A stretch of 64,000 nt of DNA from Deltaproteobacteria bacterium (GTDB lineage Bacteria; Chloroflexota; Dehalococcoidia; Dehalococcoidales; BS750m-G39). The stretch is from the NCBI GenBank assembly GCA_030603275.1, contig JAUVYB010000004.1, positions 1 through 64,000 on the forward strand, read 5' to 3'. The number at the start of each line of letters is the position of its first letter. Position 1 is the stretch's first letter. The position numbers and the translations under genes were made by a program. Below are positions 54,455 to 63,284 of the stretch, in pieces. The notes under the pieces were generated by a model. It was not told the origin of the DNA and did not search any database. It saw only the letters and a list, made by a program, of their open reading frames with translations.

Positions 54455-56524
54455 ATGCAAAAACAGGGACTTGAGAACATCCGCAACGTCGTTTTGCTAT
54501 CACACAGCGGCGCCGGTAAGACCTCGGCCGCCGAGGCCATGCTGTTTACCGCCGGCGCCATCAAGCGCCTGGGCAAGACTGATGACGGCAGTACCACCTC
54601 GGACTACGAGCCCGACGAGGTAAAGCGCCAGATAAGCATAAACCTGTCTGTTCTCCCCTGCCAGTGGCAGGATACCAAGATTAACCTCCTGGATACCCCC
54701 GGCTACGCCGACTTCGTCGGCGAGGTCAATGCGGCCATAAGGGTGGCCGAGGGGGCGGTAATTATGATCTGCGCCGCCTCCGGGGTTGAGGTGGGTACCG
54801 AACAGGCCTGGGCGTACTGCGAGCAGGCGGAGCTGCCCCGCCTAATCTTTGTCAACAAGATGGACCGCGAGAACGCCGACTTTAATAAAACGGTGGCACA
54901 GATTCAGGCCAAGTTCGGCCCCAGGTGCCTGCCGGCGCAGCTGCCCATAGGCGCCCAGGATAAATTCGAGGGCGTGATTGACCTGCTAACCATGAAAGCC
55001 TATACCGGCACCGAGGGAAAAGAGGCGGAGATTCCCGAATCGCTTGAAAAGCAGGCCGAATCTTACCGGGAGAAGCTGATAGAAGCGGCCGCCGAGGCCG
55101 ATGACAAGCTCATCGAGAAGTACCTTGAGGGCGGCGAGCTAAGCCAGGAGGAGTTCAGTAGCGGCCTGCGGCAGGCGGTGGTAAGCGGCAAGGTGATACC
55201 TATCTTTACCGGCTCGGCGCTGAAAAATATCGGCTTCAAGCTGTTTCTTAACGCTATACATGACTACCTGCCTTCGGCCAAAGAGCGGAAGGTGGTAACT
55301 ATAAGCGATTCAACCAAAAGCACAGTCGAGCCCAGCGCCGATGCCCCACTGGCGGCTCTAGTATTCAAGACCAGCGCCGACCCCTACGTGGGCAAGCTCA
55401 CCTACTTCCGGGTCTATAACGGCGCCATCAGCAGCAACTCCCATGTGTGGAACGCCAACCACAAAGGCGCCGAGCGCATCGGGCAGCTATTCGTGCTGAG
55501 GGGCAAGAACCAGGAACCGGTGCCCCAGCTGGTGGCGGGGGACATCGGGGCGGTGGCCAAGCTGGCCCTGACCAGCACCGGCGATACCCTGAGCGATCAG
55601 GACAAGCCGATAAAGATCGCCCCCGTCGAGTTCCCCGAGCCGGCTTTCAGCCTGGGGGTACACCCCAAGACCAAGTCCGACGTGGACAAGCTGGGCGCGA
55701 CCCTGACCCGGATGGTCGAGGAAGACCACACCCTCCGCGTGCGCCGCGATACCGACACCAACGAGACGGTTATGTCCGGAATCGGAGAGTCCCACCTAGA
55801 GGTGGCGGCGGAAAAGATGCAGCGCAAGTTCGGCGTGGGGGTGACGCTGGAAACACCCAAAGTCCCCTATAAAGAGACGATTACCACCGGCGCCAAGGCC
55901 GAATATAAGCATAAGAAGCAGACGGGGGGGCACGGCCAGTACGGGCATGTCAAGCTCGAGCTTGAGCCCCTGCCGCGGGGCACCGGTAACGAGTTCGCCG
56001 CCAAGGTAGTCGGCGGGTCTATACCCCGGAACTATATCCCGGCGGTGGAAAAGGGCGTCAATGAAGCCTTTAAAGAAGGTGTTCTGGCTCACTACCCGAT
56101 TGCCGACCTTAAGGCCACCGTCTACGACGGCGGCTTCCACCCGGTTGATTCATCGGAAATATGCTTCAAGATTGCCGGGGCCGGGGCGCTAAAGAAAGGG
56201 TTAACCGAGGGGCAGCCTATCCTGCTCGAGCCGATAATTGATATCACCATTACCGTCCCCGAGGAGTTCACCGGCGATATCATCGGCGACCTTAACACCA
56301 AGCGGGCGCGGGTGCAGGGGATGAACCCGGGGGGAGGCATCAACATTATTGAGGCCCAGGTGCCGCTGGCCGAGGTCCTGCGCTACGCCATAGACCTGAA
56401 ATCGATAACACAGGGGCGGGGCAGCTACAAGATGGCCTTCAGCCGCTACGAAGAGGTGCCGGCCCACGTCGCCCAGAAGATTATCGCCGAACGTGAAGCC
56501 GAGAGGCAGGCGGAGAAGGCTTAG
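54455..56524 (+). CDS. fusA2: EF-G-like translational GTPase (FusA2 type)
   Basis: A 689-residue five-domain GTPase close to EF-G but of the EF-G-like branch: G1 is SHSGAGKTS (residues 16-24) instead of AHIDAGKTT, the switch I region is altered, G3 is DTPGYAD and G4 is NKMD. Domains II to V follow, with HKKQTGGHGQYGHVKLELEP and GGGINIIEAQVPLAEVLRYA recognisable. Its role is unclear; related proteins bind ribosomes but may not act in normal elongation. It has its own promoter, and overlaps the convergent ABC gene by 4 bases at the end. A true fusA must lie elsewhere. Confidence 0.93.
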   Translation: MQKQGLENIRNVVLLSHSGAGKTSAAEAMLFTAGAIKRLGKTDDGSTTSDYEPDEVKRQISINLSVLPCQWQDTKINLLDTPGYADFVGEVNAAIRVAEGAVIMICAASGVEVGTEQAWAYCEQAELPRLIFVNKMDRENADFNKTVAQIQAKFGPRCLPAQLPIGAQDKFEGVIDLLTMKAYTGTEGKEAEIPESLEKQAESYREKLIEAAAEADDKLIEKYLEGGELSQEEFSSGLRQAVVSGKVIPIFTGSALKNIGFKLFLNAIHDYLPSAKERKVVTISDSTKSTVEPSADAPLAALVFKTSADPYVGKLTYFRVYNGAISSNSHVWNANHKGAERIGQLFVLRGKNQEPVPQLVAGDIGAVAKLALTSTGDTLSDQDKPIKIAPVEFPEPAFSLGVHPKTKSDVDKLGATLTRMVEEDHTLRVRRDTDTNETVMSGIGESHLEVAAEKMQRKFGVGVTLETPKVPYKETITTGAKAEYKHKKQTGGHGQYGHVKLELEPLPRGTGNEFAAKVVGGSIPRNYIPAVEKGVNEAFKEGVLAHYPIADLKATVYDGGFHPVDSSEICFKIAGAGALKKGLTEGQPILLEPIIDITITVPEEFTGDIIGDLNTKRARVQGMNPGGGINIIEAQVPLAEVLRYAIDLKSITQGRGSYKMAFSRYEEVPAHVAQKIIAEREAERQAEKA

Positions 56525-57411
56525 GTAGCCCTTATCTCCTGCCGCATGAAGACCACATAGCTGACGGCGAAGCAGATAACGGTCAGGCATATTAAGGCGG
56601 TGAGTTGCGGCCAGACAAGAATCAGGCTCTGGTCTAAGGAGAGAGGCCTGAGCAGCATTCCCGTTGTATCGCTGACGGTTAATATTCCCAAGCCCCTGAA
56701 TAACGGGTCAAGCAACGCAGCAGTAGCCTCGGCAAACAACCAGTAGGGGGAAATCCGCAGCAACATCAGGGACGTCCCTATAGAGTCGGTTACGGCGGGC
56801 ACTACAAAACTAACGTAAGGGTTAAAAACGGGGTTACCAATCAATATCCAGATGGCGAGCGGGCACAGCAGGGAGACAGCCAGGCTGCGGAATAAAATGG
56901 AGAAAAGGATGGCCAGCCCCATCCAGAAGGCTCCGTAGATAACGACAGCGACGAAGTAGATAAAGAGCCGGATGATTTCCTCGGCGGCCGGCGGCACGCC
57001 GATCATCCTCAGACCATAGCCTGCAACCAGCAACATGGCAGCGAATATCATGATGGCCAGAGTAATCATACCGGCCAGGAATTTTCCGTTAATGACGCTA
57101 TCCCTGTAGATAGGCTGGGACAGGATTCGATTTAGAGTGCCGGTGGAACGCTCGTTGTTTATAGCATCAAAGCCGAGGGCTATCCCTATTACGGGGACGA
57201 GCAGGGCAATAAAGGTGGCCAGTGAAGGTATAGCTCCCCCAACGGTAAAGAGGCCCATAAAAATAAAGCCGCTTTCAGTGCCTGTCCCGCGAATTCCCTG
57301 TTGAGCAGCATAAAGCGCTGCTGCGCTGGCAACAACTACCAAGAGAAATAATATTAAGCACCTTATGCTGGTGAAATAGTCTGCCAGTTCTTTCCTGATT
57401 ATGGTTATCAT
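56521..57411 (-). CDS. ABC transporter permease
   Basis: A 296-residue membrane protein of the ABC-2 type with about six membrane segments: a first one near residues 18-36 (CLILFLLVVVASAAALYAAQ), a large loop, then five more. The pattern with DAINNERSTGTLNRILSQPIYRDSVINGKFLAGM is characteristic of ABC-2 exporter permeases. It follows the ATPase gene by 8 bases, and forms an exporter with it and the NEW3 protein upstream. The exported substrate is unknown. Confidence 0.9.
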   Translation of the reverse strand: MITIIRKELADYFTSIRCLILFLLVVVASAAALYAAQQGIRGTGTESGFIFMGLFTVGGAIPSLATFIALLVPVIGIALGFDAINNERSTGTLNRILSQPIYRDSVINGKFLAGMITLAIMIFAAMLLVAGYGLRMIGVPPAAEEIIRLFIYFVAVVIYGAFWMGLAILFSILFRSLAVSLLCPLAIWILIGNPVFNPYVSFVVPAVTDSIGTSLMLLRISPYWLFAEATAALLDPLFRGLGILTVSDTTGMLLRPLSLDQSLILVWPQLTALICLTVICFAVSYVVFMRQEIRAT

Positions 57412-57419
57412 TATTTAAG

Positions 57420-58355
57420 CTAGCCTTCCTGGAAATACCTCTTGTATATATCGTCCAGCGAGAACTCCTGGACCTTCATCTGAATCAGGGCGACACCGTT
57501 ATCCACCACCGCCTTGGAGATTGCCGCCCGCAGGTCGGAATCGGTGGTTACGTGCAGGAAATTACCCTCCGCTTCCACGTTGTTAACCCCCTTAATCTTG
57601 CCGATGATTTCTACCAGCTGCGGGCTGGCCTCGGCGGTTTCCACCTCTATCCTGTAGCGGCCTCCGGCCAGAGCATCCCTGCCCAGGTCGTCTAAGGCAC
57701 CCTCCACCATCAGCTTGCCATTAGCCAATATGGCGATGCTGTGGCATATCCGCTGCACCTCATAGAGGCGGTGGGAGCACATGACCACGGTGGTATCCAT
57801 CTTGGGCAGGCCGGCTATAAGGTCCAGTATTTGATTAATCCCCTCCGGGTCAAGGCCGGCGGTAGGCTCGTCAAGGATAACCAGCCGGGGCTTCTTGACC
57901 AGGACGTCGGCTATGCCTAAGCGCTGCTTCATCCCCCGGGAGAACTTTCTCACGGCGGTGTCCGCCTTCTCCACCAGTCCCACCTCTTCCAGCACCTGGT
58001 CAATCTGGCGTTCAGCTTCTTCGTCACTCATGTTGTTCAGCCAGGCAATAAACCTGAGGTTCTGCCGGGCGGTGAGGTTCTCATAGAAACCCAGCCTTTC
58101 CGGCAGGTAGCCGGTAAGGCGCTTTACCTTGAGCGACTCCCGGGTGGAATCAAAACCGAATACCCGGGCGCTGCCCGAAGCCGGCTCGGTCAGTCCCAAG
58201 AGCATAAGGATGGTGGTGGTCTTACCGGCGCCGTTGGGGCCGAGCAGGCCGAAGACCTCGTTCTCGGCGACGTGGATATTGAGGTGGTCGACCACCGTAG
58301 TGCCGTCGTACTTCTTGGTCAGGTCCCGGGTCTCTAAGACTATGTTCTTACCCAT
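57420..58355 (-). CDS. ABC transporter ATP-binding protein
   Basis: A 311-residue ABC ATPase with Walker A GPNGAGKTT, Q-loop TGYLPERLGFYENLTARQNL, signature FSRGMKQRLGIADVL, Walker B LVILDEPTAGLD and H-loop MCSHRLYEV. A C-terminal extension of about 85 residues (from about 225) follows the core, as in ABC-2 exporters. It lies 3 bases after the NEW3 gene stop and 8 bases before the permease start. Confidence 0.95.
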   Translation of the reverse strand: MGKNIVLETRDLTKKYDGTTVVDHLNIHVAENEVFGLLGPNGAGKTTTILMLLGLTEPASGSARVFGFDSTRESLKVKRLTGYLPERLGFYENLTARQNLRFIAWLNNMSDEEAERQIDQVLEEVGLVEKADTAVRKFSRGMKQRLGIADVLVKKPRLVILDEPTAGLDPEGINQILDLIAGLPKMDTTVVMCSHRLYEVQRICHSIAILANGKLMVEGALDDLGRDALAGGRYRIEVETAEASPQLVEIIGKIKGVNNVEAEGNFLHVTTDSDLRAAISKAVVDNGVALIQMKVQEFSLDDIYKRYFQEG

Positions 58356-58358
58356 GTT

Positions 58359-59231
58359 TTACCGCCGGCTAAATCGCATAAAGATGTATACCAGGCCGGC
58401 AATCACCAGCACGATGATGGCCACCCCCACCCAGCCCCAGATGGTGGGCGTTTCCACGCTGACCCGAACATCCATATCGTCCGAGATTTGCTGGCCCTTG
58501 GCGGTGAGGCTGATTTGGTAATCCCCGGCGATGGTCTTGGCCGGCGGCTTTATGTTGACCTCTATGGTCTGGGAACTTTGGGCAGCTACAGAATCTACCT
58601 CACTGGGGGAGAACTCGATAGTCCAACCGGTCGGTTTAGTGGAAGAGAAAACAAAGTCATCAATAGCTGCCGAGCCGTTGTTCTGCACTTCTATGGAGAA
58701 GAAGTTATCCCGTCCCGCCGTAGCCGTGGTGTTATAGCGCTCTTCGGCCGGAACCAGGGACATTATATAGGTGGAGGTTACCACGGCGGTGAGTTCGATA
58801 GTGCCGGTAACTTCACCCGAGGTTGCCTCCACCGTTATCTGGTATTCCCCGGGCTCGGGCAGCAGCCAGTAGGGGGGAATAACATTAATCAGTATCTTCG
58901 TTACCGGAGCGTCCTGAAAGGGCGGAGGCGGCTCAAGCCTGACGTCCAGTATCTGCTTGTCCTTGGGATAGATGGGAGTAATAGACGTAGTCCAGTCCTG
59001 GGGTCCGGTAGCCGCCAGGTCAAAGACACGGGCCTCGGTCCCCCCCGCGTACTGCAGGCCAACTTCAAACTCAAAGCTGCTGCCGGCGATTCCCGACAGC
59101 TTTGAGTAGGTGGTGGTAAGAGTAATCGTTTCGGGAGGGGCTTCCTCCTGGGCTAAGACGGCGGCCGCCGGTGAAATGACCAGCAGGCTGACCAGCAGTA
59201 AGGATAACCCGACTAAAATTCTTAGCTTCAT
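58359..59231 (-). CDS. NEW3-domain membrane-anchored protein
   Basis: A 290-residue exported protein. Signal peptide (about 1-27) then Ig-like beta-sandwich domains of the NEW3 type: SSFEFEVGLQYAGGTEARVFDL, and the second repeat NFFSIEVQNNGSAAIDDFVFSSTKPTGW with IKPPAKTIAGDYQISLTAKG. A final membrane helix (WGWVGVAIIVLVIAGLVYIFM) and basic end anchor it. It is the first gene of the NEW3-ATPase-permease cluster and probably the external partner of the exporter. It starts 24 bases after etfA with an AAGGAGC site, so it may be read through from etfBA. Confidence 0.88.
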   Translation of the reverse strand: MKLRILVGLSLLLVSLLVISPAAAVLAQEEAPPETITLTTTYSKLSGIAGSSFEFEVGLQYAGGTEARVFDLAATGPQDWTTSITPIYPKDKQILDVRLEPPPPFQDAPVTKILINVIPPYWLLPEPGEYQITVEATSGEVTGTIELTAVVTSTYIMSLVPAEERYNTTATAGRDNFFSIEVQNNGSAAIDDFVFSSTKPTGWTIEFSPSEVDSVAAQSSQTIEVNIKPPAKTIAGDYQISLTAKGQQISDDMDVRVSVETPTIWGWVGVAIIVLVIAGLVYIFMRFSRR

Positions 59232-59255
59232 GGTATCGCTCCTTATTTACTGTCT

Positions 59256-60254
59256 TTATTTAGCCAGAAGCTCTTTGAGCTTCTCGGTGAAGGCGGGCAC
59301 TATCTTTTTCCAGTCGCCCACCACGCCGAAGCGGGCTTCTCTGAATATATTGGCTTCCGCATCTTTATTTATGGCCACTATGGTCTTGGCGCTGGAACAG
59401 CCGGACATGTGCTGGCTGGAACCGGATAGGGCGACGGCGATGTAAAGTTCGGGGGTGACAATCTTGCCGGTAAGCCCTATCTGCGCCCCGGCGGGTACCC
59501 AGTCGTTATCACAGGGGGGACGGGTAGCGCCTACCGCTCCCTTTAAAAGCCTGGCCAGCTCCTCCAGCTGCTGAAAGCCTTCGGGGCTGCCGATGCCCCG
59601 CCCGCCACCGACCACCACCTCGGCATCCTCCAGCTTTATCCCCTCTACCTCTTCGGGCACCTGCTCTAAAACCTTAGCCCTTATCGCCGAAGCATCCAGA
59701 CCGGCGTCAACGGTAACCACTTCCCCTTTTCGGGACTGGTCCGGCGCCAGCGGCGCCATTGCCTTGGGCCGGACGGTGGCTATCTGGGGAAAGGACCCGG
59801 TGATGAAAACGGCCTGGGCGTTGCCGCCGTAGACCGGCTTGGTCTGAAGTAATTTCTTGGAGGATGGGTCAATGGCCAGCTCCAGGCAGCCCAGAGAGGC
59901 GGCCGTGTTGAGCCGGAAAGCCAGCCGGGGGGCCAGGTCGCGGCCGATGGAGGTCTGCCCCATAATTAAAACCTGGGGCATGGCCTGCCCGGCAACTTTT
60001 TCCAGGACCGGGACGTAAGTATCGGTCTGGTAGTCTTTAAGCAGCGGGTCGTCAACGACGTAGACCTTATCGGCGCCGTAAGCAATGGCCTCCTGAGCTA
60101 AATTACCGACGCCGCTGCCGACCAGCACCGCCGCCAGTTCCTGTCCCAGGTCCCCAGCCAGCTTCCTGCCGCCGCCGAGCAGCTCGGTGGAAATTGACGC
60201 CAGCTTGTCTTCTTTAGTCTCACATAAAACCAGAACGCCCTTATTTTCAGCCAT
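59256..60254 (-). CDS. etfA: Electron transfer flavoprotein alpha subunit
   Basis: Binds FAD and carries electrons from acyl-CoA dehydrogenases to the respiratory chain or another acceptor. The FAD domain at the C-terminus has GATRPPCDNDWVPAGAQIGLTGKIVTPELYIAVALSGSSQH and IVAINKDAEANIF, ending in RFGVVGDWKKIVPAFTEKL. The N-terminal half is the EtfA alpha/beta domain with the conserved GQTSIGRDLAPRLAFRL. Length 332 is normal. It follows etfB by 52 bases on the same strand. The dehydrogenases at 4-8 kb are likely donors. Confidence 0.96.
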   Translation of the reverse strand: MAENKGVLVLCETKEDKLASISTELLGGGRKLAGDLGQELAAVLVGSGVGNLAQEAIAYGADKVYVVDDPLLKDYQTDTYVPVLEKVAGQAMPQVLIMGQTSIGRDLAPRLAFRLNTAASLGCLELAIDPSSKKLLQTKPVYGGNAQAVFITGSFPQIATVRPKAMAPLAPDQSRKGEVVTVDAGLDASAIRAKVLEQVPEEVEGIKLEDAEVVVGGGRGIGSPEGFQQLEELARLLKGAVGATRPPCDNDWVPAGAQIGLTGKIVTPELYIAVALSGSSQHMSGCSSAKTIVAINKDAEANIFREARFGVVGDWKKIVPAFTEKLKELLAK

Positions 60255-60306
60255 AATTTAACTCCTTACCTATAGCAAAAGAATATTAAAAACTGGTTAA
60301 GAACTC

Positions 60307-61107
60307 CTATAATGCCTTAACTTCCCGCAGTTTTACCGCCAGGTTGGCCGCCGCTTCCTCCGGACCCTCTCCCTCGATTATCTCGCACTTGCCCTCGCGG
60401 ACCGGCTGGAATAATTTATGCAGCTTGGTGTGCCGGCCACTGGCGCCTATCTGAGCAGCCTCAACGCCGATATCGGCCGGCTTCCAGACCACCGGCTCCT
60501 TTTTCTTGGCGCCCATAATCCCCTTTATGGTGGGATAGCGGGGCTCGCCAATCTCGTTGCTGGCCGTAATCAGGCAGGGCAGGGATACCTCGACCACCTC
60601 GTAGCCCTCGTCGGTTTTCCTCTGCACCCTGGCCTTGCCGTCGGAGATGTCTATCTTCTCGGCCAGGGTGACGCTGGGCAGTCCCAGTATCTCGGCAATG
60701 CCCGAGCCTACCTGCCCGGCATTCCAGTCCGAAGCCTCACGGCCGCAGAAGATGATATCGTACTCGCCTATCTTCTTTATGGCCATAGCCAGGGCGTAGG
60801 CGGTTGACCAGCTATCGCTCCCGTCGAAGGCCTCATCCTCTAATAAAATAAGCTCGTCAGCCCCCATCGCCAGCGGTTTCTTGACGATGTCCCGGAGCTG
60901 GTTTGAGCCCAGGCTGAGGGCGGTTACCTTGCCCCCTGAGGCATCCTTGACTTTTAGCGCCGCCTCGACGGCATATTCGGCATAGGGGTCGACTACCGGC
61001 GAGACCCCCGCCGGCGGCACCACCTTGTTGCCGGAGGGGTCAATCTTAAAACTGGCGGGGGGTGCCTCGGGGTCAATTACTTGCTTGACGCAGACAATCA
61101 TGTTCAT
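60307..61107 (-). CDS. etfB: Electron transfer flavoprotein beta subunit
   Basis: The partner of etfA in the ETF heterodimer, binding AMP or a second FAD. The opening MIVCVKQVIDPEAPPASFKID, AEYAVEAALKVKD, FCGREASDWNAGQVGSGIAEILGLP and SLPCLITASNEIGEPRYPTIKGI are typical. The C-terminus PVREGKCEIIEGEGPEEAAANLA fits. Two near Met codons exist at the start (residues 1 and 3); GGAGGA lies upstream. The promoter at 61163-61191 overlaps the end of prmC. etfB-etfA form an operon that may continue into the NEW3 and ABC genes. Confidence 0.96.
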   Translation of the reverse strand: MNMIVCVKQVIDPEAPPASFKIDPSGNKVVPPAGVSPVVDPYAEYAVEAALKVKDASGGKVTALSLGSNQLRDIVKKPLAMGADELILLEDEAFDGSDSWSTAYALAMAIKKIGEYDIIFCGREASDWNAGQVGSGIAEILGLPSVTLAEKIDISDGKARVQRKTDEGYEVVEVSLPCLITASNEIGEPRYPTIKGIMGAKKKEPVVWKPADIGVEAAQIGASGRHTKLHKLFQPVREGKCEIIEGEGPEEAAANLAVKLREVKAL

Positions 61108-61162
61108 AACGCCTAATTCCTCCGTTTAAAGCTTAAACCCTGGGGGGAAAACCCAACTAACT

Positions 61163-61191
61163 AATTTAACAGTGTAGCGGTTGCCTGTCAA
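61163..61191 (-). promoter_or_regulatory. Predicted promoter for etfBA inside the end of prmC
   Basis: On the minus strand TTGACA (61191-61186), 17 bases and TAAATT (61168-61163). The -35 lies within the last codons of prmC, so etfBA can be transcribed separately from the prfA-prmC operon. Confidence 0.65.
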
Positions 61192-62032
61192 GTTGAACCG
61201 GGCCTGCGGATAGGCTTAAAACGACCACCCGGTCGATGCCAGCGAGGTCTGGGATGACCTCTACTTCACCCCCGGGGAATATGTTATGTAAAATAGCCGT
61301 TACCGCTTCCCTCTGCCCCTGCCCTATCTCCAGCAGCATAGAGCCGCCGCTTTTAAGCTTACCCCCTGCCTGCCGGCAGAGCTGTTCTATACTTTCCGTT
61401 CCGTCGGCGCCACCGTCGAGCGCCAGCGGTGGCTCGAACTGCGGGTTTAATTCCGATTTCCTGACATAGGGCAGGTTGGCCACTATTAAATCAACCGGCT
61501 CCGGTAACGGCTCAAGCAGGTTGCCCTCCAGAAGGCGGACTCTATCAGAAACGCCGTGTTTACGGCAGTTAAGCCGGGCTACTTTAAGGGCGGCGGCGGA
61601 TACATCGGTGGCATAAATTTTAGATTGCGCCAGCGCCAGCGCCAGGCTGATGGCAATGGCCCCGCTGCCGGTGCCGATATCGGCGATAGTGAATAAAGGA
61701 CGGCTTTTAGCTATAGACAGGGCTGTCTCCACCAGCAGCTCGCTCTCCGGGCGGGGGATGAGGACAGCGGGGCTGACATTAAAGTCAAGCCCGTAGAACT
61801 CGCGGCGGCCGGTGATATAGGCGGCAGGCTCGCCGTTTAAGCGGCGCTCCAGCAAACGCCGGAAGGTCTGCTCCTGTTGGGGGGTTAATTCCTCATCCAG
61901 TTCCAGATATAGCTGGACCCGGTCTATTTTAAGGGTATGCCGCAGCAGCAGCTCGCCCTCTAATGGGGCATCCTCAACATTGTTCTCAACGAGAACGTCC
62001 CGGGCGCGGCGGAGGGCCTGTTTAAGGGTCAA
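61166..62032 (-). CDS. prmC: Release factor glutamine methyltransferase PrmC
   Basis: Methylates the GGQ glutamine of release factors. The SAM motif is TIADIGTGSGAIAISLALAL, the catalytic NLPYV (NPPY type) occurs in VDLIVANLPYVRKSELNPQFEP with Leu at the second position, and GREFYGLDFNVSPAVLIPRPESE is the family-specific segment. Length 288 is normal. The start is TTG and overlaps the prfA stop (TTGA) by 4 bases, coupling it to its substrate gene. Confidence 0.94.
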   Translation of the reverse strand: MTLKQALRRARDVLVENNVEDAPLEGELLLRHTLKIDRVQLYLELDEELTPQQEQTFRRLLERRLNGEPAAYITGRREFYGLDFNVSPAVLIPRPESELLVETALSIAKSRPLFTIADIGTGSGAIAISLALALAQSKIYATDVSAAALKVARLNCRKHGVSDRVRLLEGNLLEPLPEPVDLIVANLPYVRKSELNPQFEPPLALDGGADGTESIEQLCRQAGGKLKSGGSMLLEIGQGQREAVTAILHNIFPGGEVEVIPDLAGIDRVVVLSLSAGPVQLDRQPLHC

Positions 62033-63099
62033 GCCAGCTGCTCCTCCAGCTGTTTTGCCTGCTCGCTGGTGGCCAGGGTTTCAATGAGCTTATCCAGGTC
62101 GCCGTCAAGGATTCGGGGCAGGTTGCGGAAGGTCTGGCCGAGACGGTGGTCGGAGATGCGGTCCTGGGGGAAATTATAGGTCCTTATCTTTTCGGCGCGC
62201 TTGCCGCTGCCCACCTGGGAACGGCGCTGCTGGGTTATCTCCTGCTCCTGCCTGCTCCGCTCTATATCCAGGAGGCGGGCGCGGAGCACCGCCATCGCCT
62301 TCTTGCGGTTTCTGAGCTGGGAGCGCTCGTCCTGGCAGATGCTGACCAGGCCGGTGGGGAGGTGGGTAATGCGGACGGCGGTGGCTACCTTGTTTACATT
62401 TTGCCCCCCCGCCCCACCGCTGTGGAAAATATCAATTCTAAGGTCTTCCGGGTTGACGTTTATCTCTACCTCGTCGGCTTCGGGGAGAACAGCCACGGTA
62501 GCCGTCGAGGTGTGAATCCTGCCCGAAGACTCGGTGGCCGGCACGCGCTGTACCCGGTGCACCCCCATTTCATACTTGAGGCGGCTGAAGGCGCCCCTGC
62601 CCTTAATCTCAAAGACAATTTCCTTAAAGCCGCCGATGCCGCTCTCGTTGCTGTCAATTATATCCACCGCCCAGCCCTTGTCCTGGGCATAGCGGGAATA
62701 CATGCGGAATAGGTCGGCGGCGAAAAGCCCGGCTTCATCGCCACCCGTCCCCGCCCTGATTTCCATTATGATGTCCTTCTCATCGCTGGGGTCTCTGGGC
62801 GTCAGGGCGAGCTTTATCTCTTCAAGCTGGCTTTCCAGCTTTGCCTCCAGCTTTCCTATCTCCTGCCTGACCATAGCGCTCATGTCTTCCTCCATGGCGC
62901 CGTCCAGCATCGCTTTGGTCTCATCAATCTCTCCGGCGGTGGCCCTGTAAGCTCTATATTTGGTCACCAGGTCTTCAAGGCCCGCCTTCTCCTGAGCCAG
63001 CGCCTGCAGCTTATCGTGGTCGGCGGAAACCTCCGGGCTGGCTAGCTGCCGGTCAAGCTCCTGGTAGTGTTTTTCTATCTGCTCTAATCTGTCCCACAT
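62029..63099 (-). CDS. prfA: Peptide chain release factor 1
   Basis: Recognises UAA and UAG stop codons and triggers peptide release. The anticodon-like PAT tripeptide is in RVPATESSGRIHTS and the catalytic GGQ in SGGAGGQNVNKVATAVRITHLPTG. The N-terminal coiled coil and the LLDIERSRQEQEITQQRRSQVGSGKRAEKIRTYNFPQDRISDHR end are typical. Length 356 is normal. It is the first gene of prfA-prmC with a strong promoter at 63120-63148. Confidence 0.97.
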   Translation of the reverse strand: MWDRLEQIEKHYQELDRQLASPEVSADHDKLQALAQEKAGLEDLVTKYRAYRATAGEIDETKAMLDGAMEEDMSAMVRQEIGKLEAKLESQLEEIKLALTPRDPSDEKDIIMEIRAGTGGDEAGLFAADLFRMYSRYAQDKGWAVDIIDSNESGIGGFKEIVFEIKGRGAFSRLKYEMGVHRVQRVPATESSGRIHTSTATVAVLPEADEVEINVNPEDLRIDIFHSGGAGGQNVNKVATAVRITHLPTGLVSICQDERSQLRNRKKAMAVLRARLLDIERSRQEQEITQQRRSQVGSGKRAEKIRTYNFPQDRISDHRLGQTFRNLPRILDGDLDKLIETLATSEQAKQLEEQLA

Positions 63100-63119
63100 G
63101 ACGATATTCCTACGGGGGA

Positions 63120-63148
63120 ATTATAGCACGGGTATAGCTGGCACTCAA
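63120..63148 (-). promoter_or_regulatory. Predicted promoter for prfA-prmC
   Basis: On the minus strand TTGAGT, 17 bases and TGC-TATAAT (extended -10). Transcription would start about 14 bases before the prfA ATG. Confidence 0.65.
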
Positions 63149-63189
63149 ACGGGGGGGCAGAAGGAGAGGGGGCTAGACTGATTGATGAT

Positions 63190-63270
63190 GTGGTGGTGGG
63201 GTAAAGTAATTTATAGCGATGGACTAGCAGACCGAGGGCTAGGGTTCGAATCCCCCCACTCACCCAACTA
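63190..63270 (+). pseudogene. tRNA-like relict (decayed tRNA 3' half)
   Basis: The T arm AGGGTTCGAATCCCCC with following CACTCACCC has the form of a tRNA 3' end. An upstream GTGGTGG can pair with CACTCAC only with mismatches, and no valid anticodon stem can be drawn. It ends 15 bases from an AT-rich gene end. Such relicts often mark integration sites. It could also be chance, since only the T arm is convincing. Confidence 0.4.
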
Positions 63271-63284
63271 TTAGGATCATATAT

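Noticed and set aside
54455..56524. Treating the EF-G-like gene as the housekeeping fusA
   Set aside because: G1 is SHSGAGKTS instead of AHIDAGKTT and switch I is altered. This matches EF-G-like paralogues, and no rpsL/rpsG/tuf genes are nearby.
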